The notes below the pieces were generated by a model. It worked only from the letters and a program-made list of their open reading frames with translations. It ran no database searches and had not been told where the DNA came from. Shown one piece after another: positions 46,297 through 56,520 of a DNA stretch of 64,000 nucleotides. Numbering within the stretch: position 1 is the first letter of the stretch; each line of letters opens with the position of its first letter. The translations under genes were made by a program, and so were the position numbers. This DNA comes from Rhizobacter sp. Root1221 (lineage in GTDB: Bacteria > Pseudomonadota > Gammaproteobacteria > Burkholderiales > Burkholderiaceae_C): positions 26,148 to 90,147 of the forward strand of contig NZ_LMDI01000020.1 of the NCBI RefSeq assembly GCF_001425785.1, read 5' to 3'.

Positions 46297-46311
46297 CAAG
46301 AACGATTCTCA
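46297..46311 (-). promoter_or_regulatory. Candidate Fur box upstream of tonB
   Basis: On the - strand TGAGAATCGTTCTTG resembles the 7-1-7 Fur motif TGATAATNATTATCA (about 10 of 14 defined positions). It sits 86-100 bases before the tonB start, with a TTGACC further upstream as a possible -35. Weaker than the box at 31901 but in the expected place. Confidence 0.6.
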
Positions 46312-46383
46312 TTTGATTCGGGTCAACTATTTCGAAACGTGAAGCAGGCCACGTGCCGCAGCAAGACGGGTATGCTCGCCGCC

Positions 46384-46734
46384 ATGTTGAAGATCCTCGT
46401 CCGCTGGGTGTTGCTTGCTGCCGCGCTGTTGTTCGTGGCCTACCTGTTGCCCGGTGTCACCGTGCATAGTTTCGGCTCAGCCATGTTGGCCGCGTTGATC
46501 TTGGGGTTGCTCAACGCCCTGCTCAGGCCGGTGCTCGTGATCCTGACCTTGCCCGTCACGCTGGTCACACTCGGGCTCTTCCTCTTTGTCATCAATGCGC
46601 TGATGTTCTACTTCGCGGCGCAGTTGCTGAGCGGGCTGGCCGTGGCCGGGTTCATGTGGGCGCTGCTCGGGTCGCTGGTGTACAGCGTGTGCGGTGTCGT
46701 GATCGACGCAGCCCTGGAAGGGCTGTTCAAGTAA
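46384..46734 (+). CDS. YvlD/phage-holin-family-4-like membrane protein
   Basis: A 116-residue, almost entirely hydrophobic protein with four predicted helices. It starts MLKILVRWVLLAAALLFVAY and continues LLPGVTVHSFGSAMLAALIL and LLNALLRPVLVILTLPVTLV, a pattern characteristic of PF04020. The Pfam name refers to a phage holin, but these chromosomal genes are not phage-borne; YvlD is tied to envelope stress in Bacillus. Function here is unknown. The frame is open from a GTG at 46339, and an ATG at 46372 is another option. The stop codon is followed directly by repeat copy C. Confidence 0.85.
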   Translation: MLKILVRWVLLAAALLFVAYLLPGVTVHSFGSAMLAALILGLLNALLRPVLVILTLPVTLVTLGLFLFVINALMFYFAAQLLSGLAVAGFMWALLGSLVYSVCGVVIDAALEGLFK

Positions 46735-46996
46735 GGCCCCCTACGGCGCTTCGCGCCGGTCCCCGGGAAGTGAGCCCCCCAGTCGGGCTAGCGCCTCCTG
46801 CCCCCAAGGGGCGCCCGCGGTCGCCCGGGGGACCCGGGCTCGGCGGTAGCTTGATCTGCGGCGTCGCTTCGCTCGCCTTCCTGGCGTTCGCGGTTCGAGG
46901 CATTGCTCGCTTCGCTCGCTCGCCGGATGCATGTCGTTCCGGCGAAAGCCGGGATCCATTGGGCCGATGGGCTCCGGCGTTCGCCGGAGTGACCAG
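46735..46996 (+). repeat. Dispersed structured repeat, copy C, with attached REP-like hairpins
   Basis: It begins at the base after the TAA of the preceding gene: GGCCCCCTACGGCGCTTCGC. A GGCGC/GCGCC hairpin and further GC-rich stems follow, with the core GGTAGCTTGATC at 46845-46856. From about 46926 it continues into REP-like hairpins (TTCCGGCGAAAGCC, then CTCCGGCGTTCGCCGGAG), the same order as in copy A. It is part of a 557-base gene-free stretch (46735-47291). Confidence 0.8.
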
Positions 46997-47147
46997 AGAA
47001 CCAGCCGATGCGCAGCGAGGCGGAGTGAGCCGGCACCCTTGATGCGCGGGATAGGTAACGGTGCCGCTGGAGACAGTGGTCGCGCGGGGGATTGGCCACT
47101 CGGAGCGCCCGGGAAAAGTTCCGGGAAGCTGGTGTTCGGGCGCATCT

Positions 47148-47219
47148 TTGGGTTACCTTTCTGGGCGCGACAGACAAGGTAACTCGGCTGCCGGGACGAG
47201 ACCCGGCGCGGCCTCGCCA
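47148..47219 (-). repeat. Second dispersed repeat family, copy 1
   Basis: On the - strand this reads GGCGAGGCCGCGCCGGGTCT followed by CCCGGCAGCCGAGTTACC. It matches the element near 63887 almost base for base over about 45 bases. Inside it GGTTACCTTT and AAGGTAAC form an inverted repeat around a short spacer. It lies 73 bases from the alaC stop codon, so it may also act as a 3'-end structure. Confidence 0.7.
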
Positions 47220-47291
47220 GAGAAAAACCTCAACACGCAACGAACAAGACAACATGGCGCAGGCGTCCGCCGAAGGACGCCCCACCGGAGG

Positions 47292-48494
47292 TCAGCGCCC
47301 CACGCCGTCTTCCTTGAACATCAACTTGATGCCCCGGATGGCCTGGCGGATGCGCGACTCGTTTTCGATCAGCGCGAACCGCACGTGGTCGTCGCCGTGG
47401 TCGCCGAACCCGATGCCCGGTGACACCGACACCTTGGCGCGGTCGAGCAGCAGCTTCGAGAACTCGAGCGAACCGAGCGCGCGGTAGGCCTCGGGGATGC
47501 GCGCCCAGATGTACATCGACGCCTTCGGGCATTCCACCGGCCAGCCCGCCTCCGTCAACCCCTTGTAGAGCACGTCACGCCGGCGCTGGTACTGCGCGGC
47601 GATGTCCTTCACGCACTGCTGGTCGCCTTCGAGCGCGGCGATGGCGGCCACCTGCAGCGGGGTGAACGTGCCGTAGTCGTGGTAGCTCTTGATGCGGGCC
47701 AGTGCGTGCACGAGGTCGGGGTTGCCCACCATGAACCCGATGCGCCAGCCGGCCATGTTGTAGCTCTTCGACAGGGTGAAGAACTCCACCGCGATGTCCT
47801 TCGCGCCGGGCACCTGCATGATCGACGGGGCCTTCCAGCCATCGAACACGATGTCGGCGTACGCCAGGTCGTGCACCACGAGGATGTCGTGCTTGCGCGC
47901 GAGCGCGATCACGCGCTCGAAGAAATCGAGTTCCACGCACTGCGCGGTGGGGTTGCTCGGGAACCCGAGGATGATCATCTTCGGCTTCGGATAGCTGCCG
48001 CGGATGGCACGCTCCAGTTCACCGAAGAAGTCCACGCCCGGGCCCACCGGCACCGAACGGATGTCGGCCCCCGCAATCACGGCGCCGTAGATGTGGATGG
48101 GGTAGCTCGGGTCGGGCACCAGCACGGTGTCGCCACGGTCGAGCGTGGCCAGCATCAGGTGCGACAGGCCTTCCTTCGAACCGATGGTGACGATGGCCTC
48201 GTGGTCGGGGTCGATGTCGACCGCGTAGCGGTCGCGGTACCAGTGCGAGATGGCGCGGCGCAACCGCGGGATGCCCTTGGACGTCGAGTAGCCGTGGGTG
48301 TCGGGCCGCTGCGCGGTTTCCACGAGCTTGCGCACGATGTGCTCGGGCGTGGCCCCATCGGGGTTGCCCATGCTCAGGTCGATGATGTCTTCGCCGCGGC
48401 GGCGCGCGGCCAGCTTGCGCTCGGCCGTGATGTTGAAGACGTAGGGGGGAAGGCGATCGATGCGCGCGAAGTTGCGCTTGCCCGAAGAGGACAT
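47292..48494 (-). CDS. alaC: Alanine-synthesising aminotransferase AlaC
   Basis: A 400-residue fold type I PLP-dependent transaminase converting pyruvate and glutamate to alanine. The protein is very close to E. coli AlaC in phrases such as [48 protein letters not shown] and [13 protein letters not shown]. The PLP lysine lies in [18 protein letters not shown] 48494 fits the family start; the frame is open to 48548. In many relatives homoserine dehydrogenase follows; here the gene ends against repeat DNA. Confidence 0.95.
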   Translation of the reverse strand: MSSSGKRNFARIDRLPPYVFNITAERKLAARRRGEDIIDLSMGNPDGATPEHIVRKLVETAQRPDTHGYSTSKGIPRLRRAISHWYRDRYAVDIDPDHEAIVTIGSKEGLSHLMLATLDRGDTVLVPDPSYPIHIYGAVIAGADIRSVPVGPGVDFFGELERAIRGSYPKPKMIILGFPSNPTAQCVELDFFERVIALARKHDILVVHDLAYADIVFDGWKAPSIMQVPGAKDIAVEFFTLSKSYNMAGWRIGFMVGNPDLVHALARIKSYHDYGTFTPLQVAAIAALEGDQQCVKDIAAQYQRRRDVLYKGLTEAGWPVECPKASMYIWARIPEAYRALGSLEFSKLLLDRAKVSVSPGIGFGDHGDDHVRFALIENESRIRQAIRGIKLMFKEDGVGR

Positions 48495-48592
48495 GGGGAG
48501 GACTTTCACGTGAGCGCCCGGAACCGTCCGAGCGACGTTGCCGCGCAATGGGGCGCGGCTGAGTCGATCCTAGCCGAAAACGTCTGGCGCGA

Positions 48593-50683
48593 TCAACGTT
48601 TCGTGGGCTTCAGCGATGCACCCCGCACCTCGAACGTGACCGCCTGCACGACACGCCCGCCCGGACCGAGCAGGCGCAGTTCGTGCCGCCCGGGCCATGG
48701 CGCCCACGACAGCTTTTCACCGTGACCGATGCGGCGGCCGTCGAGCCACCACGTGCCGCGCTCCCCCTCGAACGCCACGCGTTGTGCGGCAGGCGGGATG
48801 TCGGGGTCGAGCGCGTAGATGCTGCCCTGCCTCGGCGTGGTGATGCCGAACCGCTGCTGCGCGGGTGGCGGCAGCGCCACCCCACCCGGCTGCATCCCCG
48901 CGAGGAACCAGTCGTCGCGCACCGGTTCGCCGTCCGGGTGCACACGCTCCGCAACGACACCGGCAGGCGCCGGCCCCCGCACCGACGGGTGTCCGTCGTG
49001 CAGGTACCGCATCACGGCCTGCCACACGGGGGCCGCGCCGCTCGTGCCACTCACCTGGTGCATGGCCTCGCCGCTCGCATTGCCCACCCACACCCCCACG
49101 GTGTAGCGGTCGGTGAACCCGATGCACCAGTTGTCGCGCATGTCCTTGCTGGTGCCGGTCTTGGCGGCCGCGAACCCCTTCGTCACCAGCGAACTGTCGA
49201 GTCCGAACGTGCGCGCACGGGCCGTGTTGTCGGCCAGGATGTCGGTGACGAGGAATACCGCGGCGGGGTCGGCCACGCGTTTGGGCGCCGCCGGGCGCTG
49301 CGCGGTGGGCACCGGTGCGTACATGCCGCCATTGGCGAGCGCACGGTACGCGTTGGTGAGGGCCATCAGCGTCACGTCGGCGCCCCCGAGCGCGAGCGCG
49401 GGGCCGTAGTGGCCACCATCGTGGGGCAGGTCCAGGCCCAGGGCGTTGAGGCGCGCCACGAGGGCGTCAGGGCCCAGCAACGCCCCCACCCGCACGGCCG
49501 GCACGTTCAGGCTCGCACCGAGCGCGGTGCGTGCGCTGACCCAGCCCTTGAACTGGCGGTCGTAGTTCTGCGGCAGGTACAGGCCCGTGGGCGTCGAGAT
49601 CTCGGCCGGCGAATCGTCGATCAGGCTCGACGGCGACAGCAGCCGGCGCTCGAATGCGAGTTCGTAGATGAAGGGTTTCAGCGTGGACCCGGGCTGGCGG
49701 CGGGCCACCACGCCGTCCACCTGGGCCGCGTCCGACAGGTCGCCGCTCGAACCCACCCACGCCCTCACCTCGCCGGTGCGGTTGTCGAGCACGAGCACCG
49801 CACCGTCCTCCACGTTGCGGGCCGTGAGCGATGCGAGGTGACGGCGCAGCGTGTCGCGCGCGAACCGCTGCGTGCGCGCGTCGAGCGACGTCTTCACGGC
49901 GGGGCCGGGTACCAGCGCCAGCTGGCGGGCGTAATGAGGCGCCAGCTGTTCGCCGAGCGCCGGGCCGCCGCGCCGCACGAGCGCCGACGCCGCGAGAGAC
50001 ACCACGCCGGTGCACGACTGCTGCTGCAGCTGCAACACGCCGCAGGCGCGCTTGGCCACCGTGTCGGGACCCGCGTTGGGGCCGCGCAGCAGCGATGCGG
50101 CAATGGCCGCCTCCTGCACGTCGAGCCCGCTCGGGTGTTTGCCAAAGAGCGTCTGCGACAGCGCGCCGATGCCCACGAGTTCGCCGCGGAACGCCGCGAG
50201 GTTCAGGTAGGCCTCGAGGATCTCGCTCTTTTTCCAGCGGGCATCGAGCCTTGTCGCCGTGTAGGCCTGGCCCACCTTCTGCCCCACCGAGCGGCCGCCC
50301 GCGGGCCGCGCGAGGCCCTCGTCGAGCAGGCCGGCGAGCTGCATCGTCAGCGTGGACGCACCGCGCGTGCGGGTGTTCCACAGGTTCGCCCAGGCGCTCT
50401 GGGCCACCGCGCTCCAGTCCACGCCGCTGTGTTCGTAGAACCGCCGGTCCTCGCTCAGCACGATGGCCTGCAGCAGCGCCGGCGAGATGGCCTTCAGCGG
50501 CACCCAGTCGAGCCGGCGCACGGTGCGGTCCACGCGCACCGTCTGCAGGGGTTCACCCCGGCGGTCGAGCAAGGTCACGTCGGACGAGCGGTGGGCCGCT
50601 CGCACCTCCGCGAACGTGGGCACCGCGTGCGCCGACACGGCCGCGAGGCCAAGCAGCATCACGGGCGCCCACCGCAGGTTCAC
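48593..50683 (-). CDS. pbpC: Penicillin-binding protein 1C
   Basis: A 696-residue bifunctional peptidoglycan synthase. An N-terminal signal/anchor precedes a GT51 transglycosylase domain with the catalytic Glu in VLSEDRRFYEHSGVDW, then GASTLTMQLAGLL. The transpeptidase has the SxxK motif in QPGSTLKPF (Ser333, Lys336), SLN in GASLNVPAV, and KTG in AAKTGTSKDM. The C-terminal BiPBP_C domain (about 615-696) is present. The start overlaps the stop of the macroglobulin gene by four bases. The pbpC/macroglobulin pair is conserved in Gram-negative bacteria. Confidence 0.96.
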   Translation of the reverse strand: MNLRWAPVMLLGLAAVSAHAVPTFAEVRAAHRSSDVTLLDRRGEPLQTVRVDRTVRRLDWVPLKAISPALLQAIVLSEDRRFYEHSGVDWSAVAQSAWANLWNTRTRGASTLTMQLAGLLDEGLARPAGGRSVGQKVGQAYTATRLDARWKKSEILEAYLNLAAFRGELVGIGALSQTLFGKHPSGLDVQEAAIAASLLRGPNAGPDTVAKRACGVLQLQQQSCTGVVSLAASALVRRGGPALGEQLAPHYARQLALVPGPAVKTSLDARTQRFARDTLRRHLASLTARNVEDGAVLVLDNRTGEVRAWVGSSGDLSDAAQVDGVVARRQPGSTLKPFIYELAFERRLLSPSSLIDDSPAEISTPTGLYLPQNYDRQFKGWVSARTALGASLNVPAVRVGALLGPDALVARLNALGLDLPHDGGHYGPALALGGADVTLMALTNAYRALANGGMYAPVPTAQRPAAPKRVADPAAVFLVTDILADNTARARTFGLDSSLVTKGFAAAKTGTSKDMRDNWCIGFTDRYTVGVWVGNASGEAMHQVSGTSGAAPVWQAVMRYLHDGHPSVRGPAPAGVVAERVHPDGEPVRDDWFLAGMQPGGVALPPPAQQRFGITTPRQGSIYALDPDIPPAAQRVAFEGERGTWWLDGRRIGHGEKLSWAPWPGRHELRLLGPGGRVVQAVTFEVRGASLKPTKR

Positions 50684-53600
50684 GGCTTGACCTCCAGCGC
50701 GGCGTTGGGTGTTTCACCGAAGGTTTCGGGCGAGTACATCGCCTCGACCCGCGTGGGCGGCACCGCGAACACGCCCGGGTTGTTCAGCCGCACGGTGTAT
50801 TCGATCACGTGCTTGCCCCTCGGCAGGTACTCGAAGTAGCTGCGGAAGGCCTCGAAGCTGCGCTCCTCGAACGTGGGTGCGGCCCTGTCGCCCGACGCGG
50901 GCTGTGCGGCGATCTCGCTGTCGCGGCCGAGGCCCGACCCGAGCAGCGTGCCGCCACCCGGCACCGGGTCGCTGACCACCACCCACGTCATGTCGGACTG
51001 CGCGTCCACGTCGAGGCGCACGCGCATCACGTCACCGCGCGACCACGAACCCTTCACCTTCTGCTCCACCGCGGTCACGGTGCGGGTCACCGCAAACCCG
51101 GCACGCAATGGCGCCTTCAGCGGCACGGCGGCCAGGCTCTGCACCGTGAGCCATGGCTTGCCGGTGCCTTCCTGCGTGACGGACAGCGTGCCGGTCTTCT
51201 CGGGCCACGGCACCATCACCGCCCCGCCCTTCGGCTGGCGCGCCCAGTCGATGGCCAGCGACGGGCCACCGGTGGTGGCCACGGTGCGGCCCGCGATGCG
51301 CGCCGACTCGAACTTCGCCGCGAACTTGTCGAGCGCGAGCGAACCCCACAGGTTGGCCGTGGTGGTGAGCCACGCGCCGCGTTCCTGGCGGCCCAGCGCA
51401 CCCACGACCATGCGCGGCACGTCGTCCTGCCAGGCCGGGTTGTCGAGCACCGCGAGGATCAGGCGCGCCGCGTTGGCGTCCGCGCTGTCCATCAGCCACC
51501 ACCAGAAGTCGTCGTCCTCGTTGCTGAAGCGCATCGTGGTGCCGGCGTAGGTCATGCGGCTGCGCAGGATCTGCTCGGCCTCGGCGAAGCGCTTGGGCTG
51601 CTCGGGGATCTCTTTCACGCGGCGCAGGATGTTGTACCAGTCGATCACCGCGGCGGTGGGCCACAGGTTCGGCGTGAGGTTGATGGAACCGAGCATCTTC
51701 GGTGTGGCGCGGTTGTAGCGCGACAGGGCCTCGATGGCGGCCAGCTTGCGCACGTCCAGGTCGTCACGCGGCGACCAGAACTTCCGTTCGATGCGGCCCT
51801 CGACGAAGGCGGTGAGGCCTTCGAGCATGCTGTCGCGCGCCGGGGTGGCGAGCGCGAAACCCGCCTCGTGGGTGGCGGCCAGCAGGTAGGCCGTCAGGCG
51901 GTCGCTGCCGCGCGGGGCATCGCCTGCGCGCAGCGGGAAGTACGCCGCGAGGCCGTCGCTGTCGAGGTACGTGGGCAGCTCGTTCGACACCGCGGACCAC
52001 ATCGCCTTGTCTCGCAGGCCCACGGCCTTCGACGTCTTCTGCTCGAGGCACACGTACGGGTACGTCTCGAAGAACCGGCGCATGCCCGGCAACGCGCCGG
52101 TGAGCGACGCCTGCACGCCCACGTTCAAGCCGCCGCGCAGCACGCCGCCCATCGCGAGGGCATCGGCCGGCGCCGCCACCGGCAGCGTGGCGCTGCCGTC
52201 GAGCTGCTGCAGCGTGGCCTGCAGCACGCGCACCGGCACGGCCGGGCTCACGAGCTGGTTGAACTTGAGGCGGTCACGCACTTTGTCGCCGCCCAGCTCC
52301 TCGGCCGAACCTTCCCACGACAGGCTCACGGCGTCGGGGGGAACGGTCACGCCCCACACCACGTCCTTCGCGCTGCCCGCGGGCAACGCGACTTCCTGCG
52401 GTGCAAGCGTCAGCGGTTCGCGCTGCAGGTCGGTCTTGCCCGGCAAGGCCTTGTTCGCGGTGGCGGACAAGGACGCGCGCACGGTCATGTCACGCGCGGT
52501 GGTGTTGCGCAGCGTCAGCATCGCGGTGAATTGATCGCCCTCGCGCACGAGCGGCGGCAGGCCCGGCAGCATCTGCAAGTCCTGCGTGACCTTGATGCTG
52601 GTGTGGCCGGAGCCGAACTGCTGCACGCCGGCATCGGCCACCGCCACGAGGCGGAAGCTGGTGAGCGAATCGTTCAGCGGCACCTGCACGACGGCCTCGC
52701 CGTTGGCGTCGAGCGGCACGTTGGCCTTCCACAGCAGCAGCGTGTCGAACAGCTCGCGCGTGGGGTTGCGCCCCCCGTCGCCGCCCGCGGGCAGCGCCTT
52801 GCGCCCATAGTGGCGCTTGCCGATGATCTCGCCCTGGCCGGTGCTGGTCTCCACGCTCCAGCCGCGCGGTTGCATCATCGCCCCCAGCAGGTCCCATGAG
52901 GTGTTGTCGCGCAGGGCCAGCAGGCCCTCGTCGACGGCCGCGAACGCGATCGCGCCGCCCTTCACGGGTTTGCCGTCCTGCGTGACCTTGATGCGCGCGG
53001 TGGCCGTCTGGCGCACCGAGTACTGCGGCTTGTCGGCGGTCACTGCCACCTTCAGCTCGTGGTCGGCCACGCCCACCGAAAAGGAGGCCACGCCCAGCTT
53101 GAACGCGGGTTTCGAGAGGTCCACCATCGCGGTGGGGGCCTCGTACTCGCGGCCCTCGTACCAGTACGCACGCGCCCAGTCCACCGGGTCACGCCAGCCC
53201 CACGTGAACAGCGAATACCACGGCACGTCGCGCACGCGGCCACGCAGCGCCAACACGCTGACGTAGACGTTGGGGCCCCAGTTGCGCTCCACCTTCACCT
53301 CGACCGTGGGGTCGTCGCCGCGCAGGCGCACCACGCGGGTGTCGACGATGCCCTCGCGCTCGACGCTCACGAGCGCCGTGGCCTCGCGGAACGGCATGCG
53401 CACCTGCAGGCGGGCCACCTCACCCGGCTGGTAGAACTTCTTCTCGGGCAACACGTCGATGCGGTCGTCGTTGTCCTGCGCGAACCACATCTCGCCCTGG
53501 CGCGTGACCCACACGCTCGCGCCGGCCTGTGCGGCATTGCCCGCGCCATCCTTGGCCTGCGCCACGAGCTGCACTTCGCCGGCATTGTTCAGCGTGGCCT

Positions 53601-56430
53601 CGCACAGCACCAGGCCGCGGTCATCGGTCTTGCCGCTGCACAGGCTGCCGAGGTCCTTGGCCTCGGTGCGGTTGTCGTACGCATAGAAGCCGCCCACCAG
53701 CCGCTTGCGCGTGCTGGTCTGCTGCGCCCACTGCCCGCGCACCTCGACGGCCTGGCTCTTGATGGGCCGGCCGGTGGTGTCGAGCGCCAGCACCTGGAAC
53801 TGCACACGCCCCTTCGTGCTGACCCACGAGCCGGTCTTGATGCCCAGCACCACACCACTCGGCCACACGGCCGTGCGCATCGAGGCCGTCTGCACTTCGC
53901 CGTTCGGGTCGTTGAAACTGAGTTCGGTGACGATCTCACCTGGCACCTTCAGCGCCGGCAGGTCCTTCAGCGTGACCGTGGCCGCGCCGTTCTTGTCGGT
54001 GGCGAGCGGCAGCTTGTCGGCCACCAGCTTGCCGTCGCCCGGCACCTCGCCCTCACCCTCGCCTTCGTCATGCTGGCCCGACAGGTCACGCGGCGGCTCG
54101 AACGAAAAGCCCTCGTAGCCGTTGAACTGGACGTAGCGGCCCTTCAGCATCGCCGACACACGCAACCCGCCCTGCGCCATGCCGCCGCCCGACAGGTAGG
54201 TCAGCTGCACACCCACCGGCAGTTCGCGCGGCGCCACCACGGGACCCTTCGGCCCGCTGAGCTTCGCATCCACCAGCGGAACGCGGAACTCTTCGACGCG
54301 GAACGAGCCGGTGGTCCAGGTTTGCGGTTGGCGGGAGTCGGGCCGGTCGCGTTGCATCTGCACGGTGTAGACCCCGAGCGTCGCGTTCGCGGGAATGTTC
54401 CAGGTGGACACCGCGTAGCGGGTGCCCTGCCAGGTGAGCGGTTGTTCGAACGTCCGGCCGGTGCCTTCGTGCATGATCTTCAGGCTGGAGGGCAGCTCGG
54501 CCGCCTTCAGCGGCGCGAGGCCGGCGGACGTTTCGGTGCGGATGAAGTGTTTCATCGACAGGGTTTCGCCGGCGCGCAACAGCGTGCGGTCGAAGACGGT
54601 GTGGGCGCGTGCGGTGGCCTCGTGGTCGTAGTTGCGAGGCAGGCCGAAACGCCACGACTCGATGCCCTTGGTCCAGCTGCTGAACACGAAGGCCATGTCA
54701 CCGTCGCCGCCGCTGCGGTCGTTCAGGCGGGCGACGACCATCAGGCCGTCAGGCGATTCACAATTGCCGCGTGGGGACTCGATGGGTGCGCCCACGCGTG
54801 CGAGGCCGTTCACGTCGGTGCGGCCGCTCCACAGCCGCGTGCCGCGGCAATCGTTGATGGTCACCTCAGCGCCTTCGACGGGCCGGGCCTTGTCGAGCGT
54901 GGTCACCCACACGAGGGCGTTTTCCTGGCTCTGCTTGAAGTGCACCGCAAGGTTCGTGACCAGCACGCCGGTGCGCACGTACATGGGCGCCTTGCGGTCG
55001 AGCAGGCTTTCGCCGAGGCGGCGCGACTCGATCTCGACCACGTGGTACCCCGCCTCGTTCATCGGGATGCCCACCACCTCGAACGGCCGGGGGTCACCAC
55101 CCACGAGTTGCGGCAGCTGCGCGAGCGTGGCGCCCTTCTGCGACTTGAGCATCGACGTGCCGCGGCGATCCCAGTCCTCGTGGCCCTTCTTGAGGCGGGT
55201 GTACCAGCTCAGGATGTCGGCGTCGGTCTTCAAGCGCAGCGTGCGCACCGCGCCGCTCGAGGCTCCGGGGCGCAGGTCACCCTGCACGTGGCGCAGCGTG
55301 ACGGGCAGCATCGGCTCGGCGTTGCGTTCGATCACGCCGAACGGTGCGGTGGCGAACTTGGCGATGGGCGGCGCGTCGCCGGTGGCCACGTCCAGCGGGA
55401 ACGACGACGCGTTCGCCAACGGCCGGCCGCTCGTGTCCTTCAGGTCGGACGGCAGTTCCAGGCGGAACGTCATCTCGGGTGGCAGCGGGCCCTTGAACGT
55501 CAGCGAATTCACGTCTGAGCCGCCGCGTTCGATCGTGGGGGCGATGGATTTGCCCTGTTCCGGCACGAGTCGGGCCTTTTCCGCGAGCGCCCGCGGTACC
55601 GCCGCGGTGAACGTGACCTGCAGGTCACTCAGCGGCCAGCACGGGGCCCCGGCGCGTTCGCGGCTGCACGAGAACTCGGCGCGCAGCACGGGGCGCACGC
55701 GGAACTGGAACCGCTGGTCGACCTTCGTGACGACGGCCGGGTTGGCCGCGGCGGCGATGCCCTTGCCCCAGACGAGGCGCACCGGGGTGTCGGCCGGCAG
55801 CGTGCGGCCGCAATGGACCACGAGGGTGCGGTCGGCCTGGGCTTTCGAATGGCCGAGGGACGTGAGGATCTCGTCGCGGTCCCTGCCCGTCACCACCTGC
55901 ACGGGCAGGCGGTCACCGAGGCCTTCGATCTCGCAGCGGGTGTTGGCCGTGACCGACGACGGCGTGGCAGCACCGCTCAGCGACAGCACGAAGTGCTGGT
56001 CTTCCTCGATGGGCGAATCCCTGCCGCTGGACGGCTGGATCGACAGCACGGCCGGGCCTCCGGTGCTGAAGTCGTACTTCGTGGCACCGGTGAGCGTGCC
56101 TTGCAGCGGCTTCCATTCGGGCTTGGCCTGCAGCGTGCAGCGCACCCCGGGCGGCAGTGCGTCGTTGAAGTCGTAGAGCCACACCCGGTCGTCGGACCAG
56201 CGACCCGCGCCAGGCGGCACCTTGCCTTCGCATGCGAGGCTGAACGGGTCGGGCAACCGCAGATCGCCAAGGGGCACGACCGCCTCCGAGAACTTCACCG
56301 TCACCTGGCGCACCTGGGCCACCTCGCCCTGCGGGGTCACGGAAACGACGGTCGCGGCGGGTGCCGCGGCGGCGAACACCAGGGTGGCGGCCGCGAGGAG
56401 TGCGCGTCGAACGGAAGAAAACGTCATCAA
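50680..56430 (-). CDS. yfhM: Bacterial alpha-2-macroglobulin with thioester
   Basis: A 1916-residue periplasmic protein related to eukaryotic alpha-2-macroglobulin. It traps attacking proteases by covalent capture. MG-type beta domains fill the first two thirds. The thioester motif C-L-E-Q is intact (Cys1461 to Gln1464), followed by the alpha-helical toroid of the TED domain. The signal peptide (about residues 1-26, PAAT) lacks a lipobox Cys, whereas E. coli YfhM is a lipoprotein, so this one may be soluble. It is coupled to pbpC, consistent with defence when the cell wall is breached. Confidence 0.95.
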   Translation of the reverse strand: MMTFSSVRRALLAAATLVFAAAAPAATVVSVTPQGEVAQVRQVTVKFSEAVVPLGDLRLPDPFSLACEGKVPPGAGRWSDDRVWLYDFNDALPPGVRCTLQAKPEWKPLQGTLTGATKYDFSTGGPAVLSIQPSSGRDSPIEEDQHFVLSLSGAATPSSVTANTRCEIEGLGDRLPVQVVTGRDRDEILTSLGHSKAQADRTLVVHCGRTLPADTPVRLVWGKGIAAAANPAVVTKVDQRFQFRVRPVLRAEFSCSRERAGAPCWPLSDLQVTFTAAVPRALAEKARLVPEQGKSIAPTIERGGSDVNSLTFKGPLPPEMTFRLELPSDLKDTSGRPLANASSFPLDVATGDAPPIAKFATAPFGVIERNAEPMLPVTLRHVQGDLRPGASSGAVRTLRLKTDADILSWYTRLKKGHEDWDRRGTSMLKSQKGATLAQLPQLVGGDPRPFEVVGIPMNEAGYHVVEIESRRLGESLLDRKAPMYVRTGVLVTNLAVHFKQSQENALVWVTTLDKARPVEGAEVTINDCRGTRLWSGRTDVNGLARVGAPIESPRGNCESPDGLMVVARLNDRSGGDGDMAFVFSSWTKGIESWRFGLPRNYDHEATARAHTVFDRTLLRAGETLSMKHFIRTETSAGLAPLKAAELPSSLKIMHEGTGRTFEQPLTWQGTRYAVSTWNIPANATLGVYTVQMQRDRPDSRQPQTWTTGSFRVEEFRVPLVDAKLSGPKGPVVAPRELPVGVQLTYLSGGGMAQGGLRVSAMLKGRYVQFNGYEGFSFEPPRDLSGQHDEGEGEGEVPGDGKLVADKLPLATDKNGAATVTLKDLPALKVPGEIVTELSFNDPNGEVQTASMRTAVWPSGVVLGIKTGSWVSTKGRVQFQVLALDTTGRPIKSQAVEVRGQWAQQTSTRKRLVGGFYAYDNRTEAKDLGSLCSGKTDDRGLVLCEATLNNAGEVQLVAQAKDGAGNAAQAGASVWVTRQGEMWFAQDNDDRIDVLPEKKFYQPGEVARLQVRMPFREATALVSVEREGIVDTRVVRLRGDDPTVEVKVERNWGPNVYVSVLALRGRVRDVPWYSLFTWGWRDPVDWARAYWYEGREYEAPTAMVDLSKPAFKLGVASFSVGVADHELKVAVTADKPQYSVRQTATARIKVTQDGKPVKGGAIAFAAVDEGLLALRDNTSWDLLGAMMQPRGWSVETSTGQGEIIGKRHYGRKALPAGGDGGRNPTRELFDTLLLWKANVPLDANGEAVVQVPLNDSLTSFRLVAVADAGVQQFGSGHTSIKVTQDLQMLPGLPPLVREGDQFTAMLTLRNTTARDMTVRASLSATANKALPGKTDLQREPLTLAPQEVALPAGSAKDVVWGVTVPPDAVSLSWEGSAEELGGDKVRDRLKFNQLVSPAVPVRVLQATLQQLDGSATLPVAAPADALAMGGVLRGGLNVGVQASLTGALPGMRRFFETYPYVCLEQKTSKAVGLRDKAMWSAVSNELPTYLDSDGLAAYFPLRAGDAPRGSDRLTAYLLAATHEAGFALATPARDSMLEGLTAFVEGRIERKFWSPRDDLDVRKLAAIEALSRYNRATPKMLGSINLTPNLWPTAAVIDWYNILRRVKEIPEQPKRFAEAEQILRSRMTYAGTTMRFSNEDDDFWWWLMDSADANAARLILAVLDNPAWQDDVPRMVVGALGRQERGAWLTTTANLWGSLALDKFAAKFESARIAGRTVATTGGPSLAIDWARQPKGGAVMVPWPEKTGTLSVTQEGTGKPWLTVQSLAAVPLKAPLRAGFAVTRTVTAVEQKVKGSWSRGDVMRVRLDVDAQSDMTWVVVSDPVPGGGTLLGSGLGRDSEIAAQPASGDRAAPTFEERSFEAFRSYFEYLPRGKHVIEYTVRLNNPGVFAVPPTRVEAMYSPETFGETPNAALEVKP

Positions 56431-56520
56431 GAGATCCCTGCCCTAATTTGGCCGCAAGGATAACGGGTGTAGGGGCGCCGGAGGCCCCCTCTCAACGGGG
56501 CCGTGGGCCCGACGACACAC

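Noticed and set aside
46384..46734. Possible prophage, suggested by the phage holin family name of this protein
   Set aside because: PF04020 proteins are ordinary chromosomal YvlD-like membrane proteins. No other phage gene, integrase or attachment site is near.
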